Source of the DNA: Anaplasma ovis str. Haibei
Lineage (GTDB): Bacteria; Pseudomonadota; Alphaproteobacteria; Rickettsiales; Anaplasmataceae
Direction: 5' to 3'
Assembly (NCBI RefSeq): GCF_002214625.1
Contig: NZ_CP015994.1
Location: 1,116,001 to 1,180,000 of the forward strand
Length of the DNA stretch: 64,000 bases
The translations under genes were made by a program, and so were the position numbers. The notes under the pieces were generated by a model. It saw only the letters and a program-made list of their open reading frames with translations. It did no database searches and was not told the DNA's origin. Within the stretch, counting starts at the first letter, position 1. Every line of letters begins with the position of its first letter. Positions 36,475 through 45,041 of the stretch are shown here, in pieces.

Positions 36475-37296
36475 TCACGGTCTGCCGCGCAGCACTATCA
36501 GCACCAGTACAAAAATGCCTATAACGGCTATGGGTGCCGATAGCGCTTGCCCCATGGTCAACCATCCAAATGCTATGTAACCAACCTGTGAGTCGGGCTC
36601 ACGCAAAAATTCTACTGCGCATCTTACAGCGCCATACCATATGCTGAATATGCAAGACAACACACCAAAGTGCAGCCTGACCTTAGTGTATCGCGCAAGT
36701 ACGTTCATAAATAGCAGTGGTAACAGGCCCTCAAGTATGGCTTCGTACACTTGACTGGGGTGTCTTGGCATAAGGTTGCCACTACTTGGAAACACCACTC
36801 CTACACATGCGGTTGTCACTCTACCGTATAGTTCCCCATTAACGAGATTGGCCATTCTGCCCAGGAATAGCCCCAGGGGTGCGGCACATGCGCACAAGTC
36901 TAGGACAGGCGCAACACTCACCTTGTGCTTTTTACACACGACACTAATCGCTGTCATGCAGCCTACATATCCGCCGTGCATGGACATGCCTCCGTGCCAT
37001 GTTTGTAGAATTTCCGACGGATATTCCCAGTAAAAACTTGGGTTGTATAGCAGGACGTAAGCGGCTCTACCACCAAGAATTATGCCTACCACAGCCCAGA
37101 ACATGAGAGAGTCTAGGAATTTCTTATCAAGCGCCAGGTGCCCGGATGCCTTTGTTAAGCGCCAATGTGCAAACAGTATTCCAAATACGTAAGAGAGCGC
37201 ATACCACCTAATTTCCAGGGGCCCAAAATGTACGAAAACGGGGTCCAAACGCAATAGCCACTCTACGGCTTCCCGCATGGCAAAACAAATTGACAT
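36475..37296 (-). CDS. lgt: Prolipoprotein diacylglyceryl transferase
   Basis: Adds diacylglycerol to the lipobox cysteine of prolipoproteins in the inner membrane; 273 residues, about seven helices. Signatures: DPVFVHFGPLEIRWYALSY at the N-terminus, TWHGGMSMHGGYVG (essential His), GLFLGRMANLVNGELYGR (Lgt signature), and PRHPSQVYEA. An ATG at residue 7 is an alternative start. It is divergent from murJ with about 92 bases between the starts. Confidence 0.94.
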   Translation of the reverse strand: MSICFAMREAVEWLLRLDPVFVHFGPLEIRWYALSYVFGILFAHWRLTKASGHLALDKKFLDSLMFWAVVGIILGGRAAYVLLYNPSFYWEYPSEILQTWHGGMSMHGGYVGCMTAISVVCKKHKVSVAPVLDLCACAAPLGLFLGRMANLVNGELYGRVTTACVGVVFPSSGNLMPRHPSQVYEAILEGLLPLLFMNVLARYTKVRLHFGVLSCIFSIWYGAVRCAVEFLREPDSQVGYIAFGWLTMGQALSAPIAVIGIFVLVLIVLRGRP

Positions 37297-37388
37297 TCCT
37301 AAACATTACCTATAACTTCCTACTAGCCCGTGGTTCTGCAAAGCTACTGCAGCGTATTATCGGCGGTTCTAAATAGTGAAGTCAAGTT

Positions 37389-38894
37389 ATGCTGAGGAGA
37401 GTTTTTGCCTTTAGCGCGGGTACGCTTGTGTCTAGGGTTCTTGGTCTGTTGCGCGACACCCTGATAGCCTACACACTGGGGGCGCAGGGGCTGTCTGACA
37501 TATTTCTGGCGGCGTTCCGCCTACCCAATTTGTTCAGATCATATTTTGCTGAGGGTGCTCTAAGCGCGAGCTTTGTCCCTATATATGCACGTAGGCTAAT
37601 CAAGCAAGATTTACCACAGAGATTCGCCAGCCAGGTATTTTCGTCACTTTTTGTGTTTCTTTCGGTGTTTTGCCTGGGTATGCTCGTGTTTACCCCGCAG
37701 ATTTTGGGAGTATTCACCCCGGGGTTCTCTGTGGGCTCTTATAAGTTTAATCTTGCTGTAGAGCTTTCCAGAATCATGATGGTATACCTCTTTTGTATGT
37801 CCCTGTCGTCCGTAGTTTGTGCGGTGCTACAGGCACATAATTGTTTCTTTGTGACTGCCATCTCCCCTGTACTGCTCAACTGCTGCGTGATAATTAGCGG
37901 GCTAATACCACATTGGGGTGCATCGCCAGTATATTACTTCTCAGTTGCTGTATCTCTGTCGGGTGTCTTTCAGCTGGCACTCACACTGATTGTTGCGGCA
38001 CGTAAGGACATTGGGATGAAGTTCACGTTGTCTCCGCGCGATGGTGACATGAAAGAGTTTCTGAAAAGAGCCATGATGTCGACACTCAGCGGTTGTATCA
38101 CCCAGGTGAACCTGTGGCTGAACACGCTGTTTGCAAGTTTTATTCCCGGGGCTATATCTTACATGTACTATGCGGATCGGCTGAATCAGCTGCCTCAGGC
38201 TCTGGTAGGGGTGTCCATGAGTACTGTATTGCTGCCAGCGATCTCAAAGTTGGCTGTAGAGGGCAGCACACAACGCATGATAGAAATGCAAAACAACGCG
38301 CTAGACCTAGGCATGACGCTCATGGTGCCCGCGGCTGCTGCCCTAATCGCTATACCAGATGCATTGCTGCTCGCACTGCTGAATTATGGCCGGTTTGACT
38401 ATTTGGCGATCGGTAATACTGTTCCAGTTGTGGCTGTTTTGGCAACCTCACTGCCTTCTTTTGTCGCTATCAAAATATTGCTACTGTTTTTCTATGCGCG
38501 CGGGGAGTTTAAAATCCCAGCGTTCTTCTCCTTCATATCTGTGGTCGTCAACGCAATCCTTAGCTACGTGCTCATGCAATTCCTAGGACACGTCGGGATA
38601 GCAATTGCCTCATCAGCAGGGTCGTGGACCTATGCAGTCTTACTGCTTGTGTATCTCAAGATGCACAATTTATACAGCATGAGTGAGGAGCTGAGCCGCA
38701 AGCTGACCTACATATTCCTATCCTCAGCTATAATGGTCATAGTCATTTGTATGGCAAAAACGCTACTGACGCCGTTTTTCTTCCAGGGAGCAATTGTTAA
38801 AATATCGTCCCTAATTGTTGTCGTACTGCTGGGGGTCTTGGTATATTTCTTTTCACTTCTTGTCATGTTCAGGCAAAAGCTGGCTGTCGAATAA
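37389..38894 (+). CDS. murJ: Lipid II flippase MurJ (MviN)
   Basis: Flips lipid II across the inner membrane; 501 residues, about 14 helices. The N-terminus TLVSRVLGLLRDTLIAYTLG, then SDIFLAAFRLPNLFRSYFAEGA is diagnostic of MurJ. FVPIYARRL follows. With mraY elsewhere in the window, it supports at least part of a peptidoglycan lipid pathway. ATG at 37389. Confidence 0.94.
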   Translation: MLRRVFAFSAGTLVSRVLGLLRDTLIAYTLGAQGLSDIFLAAFRLPNLFRSYFAEGALSASFVPIYARRLIKQDLPQRFASQVFSSLFVFLSVFCLGMLVFTPQILGVFTPGFSVGSYKFNLAVELSRIMMVYLFCMSLSSVVCAVLQAHNCFFVTAISPVLLNCCVIISGLIPHWGASPVYYFSVAVSLSGVFQLALTLIVAARKDIGMKFTLSPRDGDMKEFLKRAMMSTLSGCITQVNLWLNTLFASFIPGAISYMYYADRLNQLPQALVGVSMSTVLLPAISKLAVEGSTQRMIEMQNNALDLGMTLMVPAAAALIAIPDALLLALLNYGRFDYLAIGNTVPVVAVLATSLPSFVAIKILLLFFYARGEFKIPAFFSFISVVVNAILSYVLMQFLGHVGIAIASSAGSWTYAVLLLVYLKMHNLYSMSEELSRKLTYIFLSSAIMVIVICMAKTLLTPFFFQGAIVKISSLIVVVLLGVLVYFFSLLVMFRQKLAVE

Positions 38895-39039
38895 CATCAC
38901 AAATTGAACTCAACTTTGACACGTGTGTAAAGCCTAGACAAGCCGGGGGCTTTGACGTCTTCGTGGTGGAGTCGACCACTGAAATTATTTTTTTCTTAAT
39001 AAAAATTGCCCAAAATGCTCCAGCGCAACCTACACAAGT

Positions 39040-39969
39040 ATGGACGTGATAACATACGCTATTATCTCAGGGAAAGAGGCAGTTTTGTCATTTGCAGACA
39101 CACTGCATGTGGAGAATTTCAAAAAGGTTTTTACTACGCTGGATGCCAGCACTGCTTCCAGGGCCATATTTTCCCATGATGTATCTATAACCTACCATGC
39201 GGAGAACCGTGTGAAACTCGTTCCCGAGCAAGAGTTTACCTACCACAGCGCAAATTCTATGATCAATCACATGCTGAACCACGGTTTCAGCTTCAAAGCC
39301 GGAGTGCTGTCAGACATGATGGCGCAAGCATGCAATTTGCGGACAGAAGGTGTGGTCGTTCTGGAGTCAGATGCTAATCGCCCATCCTATACCGTGCACA
39401 TATCAAAAGACACGGTGTTTCTTTCTCCCGCATCCGAACAGTATCTAGACTTCTCTTCAGGACCGAGCAAGGAGCTTGTGGAAATCTTGCGGGGCAAGAA
39501 TTCCATCAGTTATGCAGCTCCCAACGTAAAAAGTAGGTCTATAGAGGTTACTACTGGGGAAAATATTTGTAATGCCCTGGCATCCTTGAGCAACGCATTG
39601 GCGCAGGTAGGTGCCGTGCCGCGGCCGGATGAGGAATTTGTGCGGAAGCAGATGATTGGTCTGGCGTTTTTGGACTCTACCAGTAATGAGCTAAAAGTTG
39701 TACAAAACATTGCAAGTTATCCTAGTGCTCATCCTTTGAGTAAGTATAAAGATGTGGCCAAGACCGTTGAAAATATACTGTACTGCTTGAGTAATAGGAT
39801 GTGTGATCCCACAACGCTAGGAAAACTGGAGGATGCACTGGAGCAACGAGGAGAGTTCTGTGGGGTGCCTCCTGTGCTGACAAAAGGCTTTACAAAACTA
39901 AGCAGAGACTTCGGCCCCCAGTTGCGAGACATAATAAATGGGGATGTCCCACGAGGGAATGTAAACTAG
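39040..39969 (+). CDS. Lineage-specific protein of unknown function
   Basis: 309 residues from an ATG following an AT-rich region. No signal peptide, no membrane segment, no motif I recognise. The first 120 residues look beta-rich; the rest is helical (ICNALASLSNALAQVG, then FVRKQMIGLAF). An intrinsic terminator follows, so it is a single-gene unit. It sits between murJ and the duplicated P4 genes in a region rich in Anaplasma-specific genes. Confidence 0.7.
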   Translation: MDVITYAIISGKEAVLSFADTLHVENFKKVFTTLDASTASRAIFSHDVSITYHAENRVKLVPEQEFTYHSANSMINHMLNHGFSFKAGVLSDMMAQACNLRTEGVVVLESDANRPSYTVHISKDTVFLSPASEQYLDFSSGPSKELVEILRGKNSISYAAPNVKSRSIEVTTGENICNALASLSNALAQVGAVPRPDEEFVRKQMIGLAFLDSTSNELKVVQNIASYPSAHPLSKYKDVAKTVENILYCLSNRMCDPTTLGKLEDALEQRGEFCGVPPVLTKGFTKLSRDFGPQLRDIINGDVPRGNVN

Positions 39970-40419
39970 CCCCCGCCTGCGCGTCTGTAAGTGCACCACC
40001 CAGGCCTCACCCCCGATGTACGGGGTTTTTAACAAACGAAGAAAATAGCACAACAACCACGCCAGTACACACACGGCCACGACCCTACGGGCCGAGAAAC
40101 AGGTATCACACAACACAACAGATCTACCGACCGTTACCGCAGCGCAGTGAACAAGACTGAATCAGCAAAACCCAGAAAGAAGCAGCCGAGGACTACAGAG
40201 CGCACTACTGCGCGCCCTACCACGACGGCCAACAAAAAACGTCCAAACTTTACCTAACAAAGGGCGGACCGCAGTGCAACGTATCAGGCTAGGAGAAGCA
40301 TCTGCCGCACTGCAGCCCCCACATAGCTGGCCACCCTCCGCGCGCTTTACACGCGCCGCCTGACCTGGCCAGCACACCACCCTTGCGCTATTAGTAGCTA
40401 CCAGGGAAATCGAAGGAGA
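39970..40419. other. Intergenic region; right half is the duplicated unit's flank
   Basis: 450 bases. The terminator of the upstream gene is at 40011-40030. From 40142 onward the sequence is the 3' flank of the first P4 copy and recurs almost unchanged 1184 bases downstream. An open frame at 40162-40380 is present in both copies, but I see no start signal. Confidence 0.5.
40011..40030 (+). terminator. Intrinsic terminator
   Basis: CCCCG, the loop ATGTA, CGGGG and then TTTTT: a classical rho-independent terminator, 41 bases after the stop of the gene at 39040. Confidence 0.85.
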
Positions 40420-41142
40420 CTACCACTCATTTCCCTCATACACACCAACCAGCACTCCTGTACTGTTTTCACTTACGGGCTTACCATCTGCTGTCGTTGG
40501 TCCCCCTGCTGGCGCGGCGCTGACGGAGCCAGTCGTCTCACCACTGGAACCAGCAGACTGCTCCTGTTGCGTAGTGGGTTGGCTGCTTGAATTAGTGCCT
40601 GCTTCACCTGTGGTCTGCGTACCACTGGTACTACCTTCCACCACTGGAGCCTCTACTTCCTCTACTTTTGTCTCAGGTGTGGTTGTTGGCTCAGCAGCGG
40701 TCGGTGCTGCGCCTGGCTGTGCCACGGTTTCAGCTGCCTTGTCTTCATGAGCCTTGAACTTCACAGTAGTAGTCCCCTGTGCATCAACAAACTCTACTGT
40801 GTCATTCCCATCTCCGGTGAAGGCGAACTTCATAACCCCGCTTGCGGTGTTAAAGTTGGCATGCCTATCATTCAGCATTACGTCATCAGCCCACTGCTCG
40901 AAGATGTACATTTGGCCCTTGTCAATTTCCTGGTCTGTTTTACAAGCACCAGCATCACCGCACGCACCAACTGTATTATCACCAACAGAGAGGATTAGGT
41001 ACGTAGGTGTCCACACCCCATCTACACGCTTTTGCTGCTCGCCGTTGCAAGCACACGTGCTGAAGGTACCGTCATCCTTAACATCAACATTCTGCACAGT
41101 GAGCTTCTCACCACCCACTTCTATATCTATATCAAACAACAT
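40420..41142 (-). CDS. Acidic Thr/Glu-rich protein, tandem copy 1 (family member P4a)
   Basis: 240 residues from the ATG at 41142, which follows GAGGGG; a TTG two codons upstream is rejected. A small folded N-terminal domain (about 1-130) starts MLFDIDIEVGG and has a CACN motif, CGDAGACKTD and a strand block VMKFAFTGDGND followed by VEFVD. The C-terminal 100 residues are a low-complexity tail rich in Thr, Glu, Ser and Gln. No signal peptide. Unknown family; the layout (beta domain plus acidic tail) resembles P1. A near-identical copy lies next to it. Confidence 0.75.
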   Translation of the reverse strand: MLFDIDIEVGGEKLTVQNVDVKDDGTFSTCACNGEQQKRVDGVWTPTYLILSVGDNTVGACGDAGACKTDQEIDKGQMYIFEQWADDVMLNDRHANFNTASGVMKFAFTGDGNDTVEFVDAQGTTTVKFKAHEDKAAETVAQPGAAPTAAEPTTTPETKVEEVEAPVVEGSTSGTQTTGEAGTNSSSQPTTQQEQSAGSSGETTGSVSAAPAGGPTTADGKPVSENSTGVLVGVYEGNEW

Positions 41143-41603
41143 ACGCAACCCCTCTCAAATACTCTAATTCGACACGGTGCCACTATAACACGTGCTATAG
41201 GGTCAGCACAACAAGTGTGTGAACGTATTTTCCTGCAACTCGCCAGGGCGATTAATGGTTCTACAACGGTTGGTATAGGCACCCTTGATGCAAGTCAATC
41301 TTAGTAAGCCCTTCACTGCCGCGTTGCGCAGTGAACAAGACTGAATCAGCAAAACCCAGAAAGAAGCAGCCGAGGACTACAGAGCGCACTACTGCGCGCC
41401 CTACCACGACGGCCAACAAAAAACGTCCAAACTTTACCTAACAAAGGGCGGACCGCAGTGCAACGTATCAGGCTAGGAGAAGCATCTGCCGCACTGCAGC
41501 CCCCACATAGCTGGCCACCCTCCGCGCGCTTTACACGCGCCGCCTGACCTGGCCAGCACACCACCCTTGCGCTATTAGTAGCTACCAGGGAAATCGAAGG
41601 AGA

Positions 41604-42329
41604 CTACCACTCATTTCCCTCATACACACCAACCAGCACTCCTGTACTGTTTTCACTTACGGGCTTACCATCTGCTGTCGTTGGTCCCCCTGCTGGCGCG
41701 GCGCTGACGGAGCCAGTCGTCTCACCACTGGAACCAGCAGACTGCTCCTGTTGCGTAGTGGGTTGGCTGCTTGAATTAGTGCCTGCTTCACCTGTGGTCT
41801 GCGTACCACTGGTACTACCTTCCACCACTGGAGCCTCTACTTCCTCTACTTTTGTCTCAGGTGTGGTTGTTGGCTCAGCAGCGGTCGGTGCTGCGCCTGG
41901 CTGTGCCACGGTTTCAGCTGCCTTGTCTTCATGAGCCTTGAACTTCACAGTAGTAGTCCCCTGTGCATCAACAAACTCTACTGTGTCATTCCCATCTCCG
42001 GTGAAGGCGAACTTCATAACCCCGCTTGCAGTGTTAAAGTTGGCATGCCTATCATTCAGCATTACGTCATCAGCCCACTGTTCGAAGATGTACATTTGGC
42101 CCTTGTCAATTTCCTGGTCTGTTTTACAAGCACCAGCATCACCGCACGCACCAACTGTATTATCACCAACAGAGAGAATCAGATATGTCGGTGTCCACAC
42201 CCCGTCTACACGCTTTTGCTGATTATTGCCGTTGCAAGCACACGTGTTGAAGGTACCGTCATCCTTAACATCAACATTCTGCACAGTGAGCTTCTCACCA
42301 CCCACTTCTATATCTATATCAAACAACAT
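41604..42329 (-). CDS. Acidic Thr/Glu-rich protein, tandem copy 2 (family member P4b)
   Basis: 241 residues, one more than copy 1 (GNNQQ versus GEQQ near residue 35) and one further change (N for S in TFNTCAC). All other visible residues agree. Starts at the ATG at 42329 after GAGGGG. Most DNA differences from copy 1 lie within about 75 bases and are silent, which suggests gene conversion or selection on the protein. Role unknown, as for copy 1. Confidence 0.75.
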   Translation of the reverse strand: MLFDIDIEVGGEKLTVQNVDVKDDGTFNTCACNGNNQQKRVDGVWTPTYLILSVGDNTVGACGDAGACKTDQEIDKGQMYIFEQWADDVMLNDRHANFNTASGVMKFAFTGDGNDTVEFVDAQGTTTVKFKAHEDKAAETVAQPGAAPTAAEPTTTPETKVEEVEAPVVEGSTSGTQTTGEAGTNSSSQPTTQQEQSAGSSGETTGSVSAAPAGGPTTADGKPVSENSTGVLVGVYEGNEW

Positions 42330-42793
42330 ACGCAACCCCTCTCAAATACTCTAATTCGACACGGTGCCACTATAACACGTGCTATAGGGTCAGCACAACA
42401 AGTGTGTGAACGTATTTTCCTGCAACTCGCCAGGGCGATTAATGGTTCTACAACGGTTGGTATAGGCACCCTTGATGCAAGTCAATCTTAGAGCCCTTCA
42501 CTGCCGCGTTGCGCAGTGAGCTCACGAAGGGGCTGCTGAGCCGGATTTAGCGCTGCAATTGCGGCGGAGTACCCCATACAAAACAGGTAGTTTGTGACAC
42601 CTAAAGGGATGAGGACACAGTTTCTAGGCGCGCTAGCCTGGGAGTCGCGGGAAGTTAATAACTACGGATAGTAGGGAAAAGCTTACTACGTGCACCTTAT
42701 GTTGTCCAAAAACCGCCCGGATTTTTCTTTACAGCGTTTGGTTTTTGCTATAACTCCGTGCTGGTTGTTTTGTTTGATTCCGAGGGGTGTGCT
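42330..42793. other. Intergenic region between copy 2 and P5
   Basis: 464 bases between divergent genes. The left part (to 42510) belongs to repeat unit 2; the right part should hold the promoters of the P5 gene. No gene seen. Confidence 0.4.
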
Positions 42794-43234
42794 ATGGTGG
42801 ATTTTGGCGATTACGCTGTGGCGTCTGTATCCGTGACAGGTGTCGTGGGTGATACTTACGGTTGCAACTTTGGGGAGTATTCCGTGCCGGTGGGCCTCGA
42901 CTTTGAGGCATACGACGAGGGTGAGGTGTATTTGTCGTCCAACGTCACAAAGGTTACTAACGGTGAGTCCGTGGTTAGGGAAATCTGGGTCTACGGCAGT
43001 ATGCACGTTGGCGACTATGATGGTGATGGCAAGGAGGAGGTCACTCTGAGAGATTTCTCCTGCGGTGAACGCAGTCGCCCAAACGGTGTTCACACTGATG
43101 GGGCTTACGTTTCTAAGTCAGTGTATGTTGGGCATCCTATTGTTGGCCAAGAGCAGGATGGCACCCTGGTGTTCCGTGCTCAAGAAGGCTGTTATGACAT
43201 CGTAGTCTCGCTCGAAAAGGGAGAGAAGAAGTAG
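42794..43234 (+). CDS. Acidic beta-rich protein (family member P5)
   Basis: 146 residues from the ATG at 42794, preceded by GAGGGG; the longer frame from 42758 has no such site. It starts MVDFGDYAVASVSVTG, like P3, and has the strand block DGTLVFRAQEGCYDIVVSLE near the end, also like P3. Aspartate- and glutamate-rich, with a DYDGDGKEEVTL stretch that resembles a calcium-binding loop, though I do not claim calcium binding. No tail and no signal peptide. Function unknown. Confidence 0.7.
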   Translation: MVDFGDYAVASVSVTGVVGDTYGCNFGEYSVPVGLDFEAYDEGEVYLSSNVTKVTNGESVVREIWVYGSMHVGDYDGDGKEEVTLRDFSCGERSRPNGVHTDGAYVSKSVYVGHPIVGQEQDGTLVFRAQEGCYDIVVSLEKGEKK

Positions 43235-43759
43235 TCGTGTGGCGGGCGCCTTGGCTTTTCCCTGGAATAGGGTTCTGCTGAGTGTCCGCCGGGTTTTCCA
43301 GCGGGGGTGGCCGAGTGCTACCCCCGCCGTCTTTGTGTTTCCTAAAATGTTTTTGTCGTACTGCGAGATGCTTCGGGGGTCCGTGCCCGGATATTTTGCG
43401 CGAGCTGGTGCCGTGGTTTCTGTTGGTTGTGCGGAACTGGGATGGTCCCGAATCCCAAGCGTTTTGTTGTATCTCACAGTGGTTCTGCGTGGTCGTTGTG
43501 GTTTTCATAGTGGTCGCGTTTACTGCGGTAGCGGCCGCTAAGTTGCCGACATCTACACAAAGCTGGCGCTGAGGTATTGAGCTTGCCGACGAGTTGCAGG
43601 TGGTGCTACGCGCTATTCAATCTCTATACATTTACTGGATGATGTGGGTACTATACGCATATTTTGGTTGCATTTGTCGTGATTTTCGTGTAGGTGAGGG
43701 TCGCATGCGGGTCCTTAGGGTTGCTGCGATGCGACGGTTTCTTTAAGCTCGGAGGGGTT
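43235..43759. other. Intergenic region before the second OMP cluster
   Basis: 525 bases. A GTG-started hydrophobic frame (43282-43572) runs through a terminator-like hairpin and is not called. The remaining sequence is the leader of the OMP cluster. No RNA gene recognised. Confidence 0.45.
43301..43340 (+). terminator. Terminator-like hairpin after P5
   Basis: GCGGGGGT (43301-43308) pairs perfectly with ACCCCCGC (43320-43327); a T-rich tract follows (CGTCTTTGTGTTT). It is about 66 bases after the P5 stop. Confidence 0.6.
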
Positions 43760-44938
43760 GTGCTCAGGTCTCTCATAGGTGTCGCTCTGGTGGTGTTACT
43801 GCCTGCTGTTTTGCTTTACGGCACTGGTTCTTCTGCTGTTGAGGCTTCTGGTTCTTATGTAAGTCTTGGATATACACCAGCTTGGGGAGGTGTTAGAAAC
43901 TTGTACGTTGGTATCCCTGGAGAGACTTGGTATGTTCTTCCCTATAAGAAAGATGTATCAGGTGATGAGATACTATCTTGGTCTAGTTTTGACTGGTGGG
44001 GTAGGAACGGAGGTGCTCCTGGCGATGAACCGATAAAGTTTGAACGTATAAGCCCATATGGTATCACTGGGGCTATAGGCTATGCTATAGGCAACGTTAG
44101 GATAGAGCTTGGAGTTATGGGAGAGGAGTTTTCTGTTGCTGAAGTTAGTGATAGACACTGGAGGGAAGGAAACTCTCTATTCTTATTACTGGGAAGACGT
44201 AGTGCGGATCTTGTGAGGTGGTTGCGCCCCCACGTTGGTGCTAATACCAGCAATGATGAACTCAAAGCGCTTCTGTCCGTGCTCCGCCGCGGCCTGAGCG
44301 GGCTGTCTGAGTCTGGACATGAGGCTGAGGCGGCAAGTGCTGGGACGTCACTGAACCTGGCTGGATCGGCGACAATAAGTAGTGTATCCTGGGCGAGTGG
44401 GTCAGGGGTCGTTAGTCTGGTACGGGCTGCTCTGGAGAAGGCATTGCCTAAGGTTTGGCCGTATCTCCTGCCTAGTGATAAAGATAAAGCACGGCTCACC
44501 CTGGTTGGTGGGCACGAGGAAAGCGGGGTCGTGGCGGTTTCTGCAGTTGGGTTGACTGCTGTTACGGTTGTTGGGTGTCGCGATCTTGCGCTGTCGAATC
44601 TATTTGTAGCTGCAGCTGCTCGGAACCTGGATGCGTACGGTTGTGCCGGAATGGGGGTGAGCTTTGTACGTGGAGCCGGGAAGGACGTTGCAGAGTTTGG
44701 GGCTGAGTTGAAACTTGGTGTGAGCTACAGGTTGTCTCGCGCCGCGTCGGTGTTTGTTGGTGGAGTGCTGCATAGAACTGCGAATTATGATTTTAGCTTG
44801 CCCGTTATCCCCGTGGGGATTGATAGCGGGTCTGTGGCAGCGGGAGGTCGTGCAGACTACGCAAGGAACGAGGCTCGTATCTCCTTTGGGATGCTGAATC
44901 TTGCTGGAGAGGTGGGGCTGAGGTTCATGCTCACGTAG
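43760..44938 (+). CDS. Outer membrane protein, MSP2 superfamily (cluster 2, gene A)
   Basis: 392 residues. I start at GTG 43760, close after GGAGGGG; the same start is conserved in the truncated copy at 47575. The signal peptide is LIGVALVVLLPAVLLYGTGS, ending SAVEA near residue 28. The mature protein opens with SGSYVSLGYTPAWGGVRN, the family's first strand. A central loop region (about 150-260) is Ser/Ala-rich and helical. The last strand LNLAGEVGLRFMLT ends the barrel. Its first 455 bases recur at 47575-48032. It may correspond to one of the omp7-omp10 genes I recall from A. marginale; the name is not confirmed. Confidence 0.85.
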   Translation: MLRSLIGVALVVLLPAVLLYGTGSSAVEASGSYVSLGYTPAWGGVRNLYVGIPGETWYVLPYKKDVSGDEILSWSSFDWWGRNGGAPGDEPIKFERISPYGITGAIGYAIGNVRIELGVMGEEFSVAEVSDRHWREGNSLFLLLGRRSADLVRWLRPHVGANTSNDELKALLSVLRRGLSGLSESGHEAEAASAGTSLNLAGSATISSVSWASGSGVVSLVRAALEKALPKVWPYLLPSDKDKARLTLVGGHEESGVVAVSAVGLTAVTVVGCRDLALSNLFVAAAARNLDAYGCAGMGVSFVRGAGKDVAEFGAELKLGVSYRLSRAASVFVGGVLHRTANYDFSLPVIPVGIDSGSVAAGGRADYARNEARISFGMLNLAGEVGLRFMLT

Positions 44939-44962
44939 CGCTCCGCTGGGGTTGTGTACTTC

Positions 44963-44980
44963 CTCCTCCAGTTGGAGGGA
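44963..44980 (+). promoter_or_regulatory. Hairpin with SD-like arm after gene A
   Basis: CCTCCA pairs with TGGAGG around GT, immediately before GGGGTTGTG. The same element, extended to a perfect 8-bp stem, precedes the truncated copy at 47575. One arm contains the ribosome-binding sequence GGAGGGA. Confidence 0.45.
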
Positions 44981-45041
44981 GGGGTTGTGCGTCGTGCTAG
45001 GGCTGGTTAGGTTGTTGTGTCGCTGATGTACGGAGGGTGAG

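Larger units (their letters stand above)
40142..42510. repeat. 1.18-kb tandem direct duplication (two units)
   Basis: Unit 1 is 40142-41325 and unit 2 is 41326-42510. Each carries one P4 gene with both flanks. The units are nearly identical except for a divergent patch of about 75 bases (40991-41064 in unit 1) and a few scattered changes. GCGCAGTGA occurs at the start of unit 1, at the junction and at the end of unit 2 (40142, 41326, 42511). At the junction it is part of the inverted repeat TTCACTGC/GCAGTGAA. Confidence 0.95.

Noticed and set aside
40162-40380. 72-codon minus-strand frame repeated at 41346-41564
   Set aside because: It is conserved only because the whole 1.18-kb unit is duplicated; no start signal and unlikely composition.
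43282-43572. GTG-started 96-codon frame with a hydrophobic end
   Set aside because: It runs through a terminator-like hairpin at 43301-43327, has no ribosome site, and its Cys/Arg-rich start is not protein-like.
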